Shown here piece by piece: positions 15,745 to 15,757 of a DNA stretch of 15,757 nucleotides. The stretch lies in assembly GCA_964532995.1 (NCBI GenBank), contig CAZHJN010000043.1, forward strand, positions 1 through 15,757, written 5' to 3'. The DNA is from DTJG01 sp964532995. GTDB taxonomy: Bacteria; Ratteibacteria; UBA8468; B48-G9; DTJG01. The notes under the pieces were generated by a model, which was not told the origin of the DNA, ran no database searches, and saw nothing but the letters and a program-made list of their open reading frames with translations. Both the position numbers and the translations under genes were made by a program. The stretch's first letter is position 1. Every line of letters begins with the position of its first letter.

Positions 15745-15757
15745 GAGATATTGAAGT

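Noticed and set aside
1..15757. Mobile element, defence island, CRISPR array or tRNA/rRNA genes
   Set aside because: I looked for transposase or integrase motifs, regularly spaced repeats and RNA gene signatures and saw none. All genes are co-directional and housekeeping or carbohydrate-related.

Overview
The window is a gene-dense stretch of a bacterial chromosome. It is A+T-rich (about 40% G+C judged by eye, not counted). Thirteen protein-coding genes lie on the + strand and none is convincing on the - strand. Shine-Dalgarno sites, an alanine racemase, a polyprenyl-phosphate sugar-1-phosphate transferase and RNase Y show a bacterium that makes a cell wall and envelope glycans. No gene fixes the phylum. 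The mix of scattered housekeeping genes with unassigned glycoside-hydrolase-like proteins is typical of uncultured lineages known only from metagenomes; that placement is an inference. I see no rRNA, tRNA, CRISPR array, transposase, integrase or phage gene.

Region 1 (5-1972) is a large TIM-barrel, glycoside-hydrolase-like protein of unassigned family. After 151 bp holding an A+T-rich inverted repeat and a good sigma-70-type promoter comes serA (2124-3698, serine synthesis). A 115-bp gap leads to rny (3814-5394, the membrane-anchored mRNA endonuclease RNase Y). A short gap with an inverted repeat then leads to a tight run: a WecA/TagO/MraY-type transferase (5445-6512), pyrF (6505-7215), alr (7190-8275) and an ispA-like polyprenyl synthase (8268-9059). 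These four overlap by 8, 26 and 8 nt. Three of the four bear on the cell wall: lipid carrier synthesis, carrier loading and D-alanine. pyrF supplies UMP for nucleotide sugars.

Region 2 (9110-11871) starts with a strong ribosome binding site and possibly its own promoter. It encodes an ABC ATPase, an ABC-2 permease, a membrane-anchored TPR protein and guanylate kinase, again with overlaps (4, 4 and 35 nt). The first three look like one export or envelope module whose substrate cannot be read from sequence.

Region 3 (11871-15678) holds two glycoside hydrolases. The first is an (alpha/alpha)6-barrel enzyme of GH65-like type whose start codon overlaps the gmk stop. The second is a GH20 enzyme of the cytoplasmic hexosaminidase D type. 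Neither has a signal peptide, so they probably act on imported or internal glycans. The window ends in a C5/G5-rich palindromic repeat (15676-15744) that looks like a dispersed repeat element.

Nothing here is clearly a new defence or mobile system. The best leads are the ABC/TPR module, the two linked cytoplasmic glycosidases, the altered active-site motifs of the transferase, and the shortened prenyl synthase.
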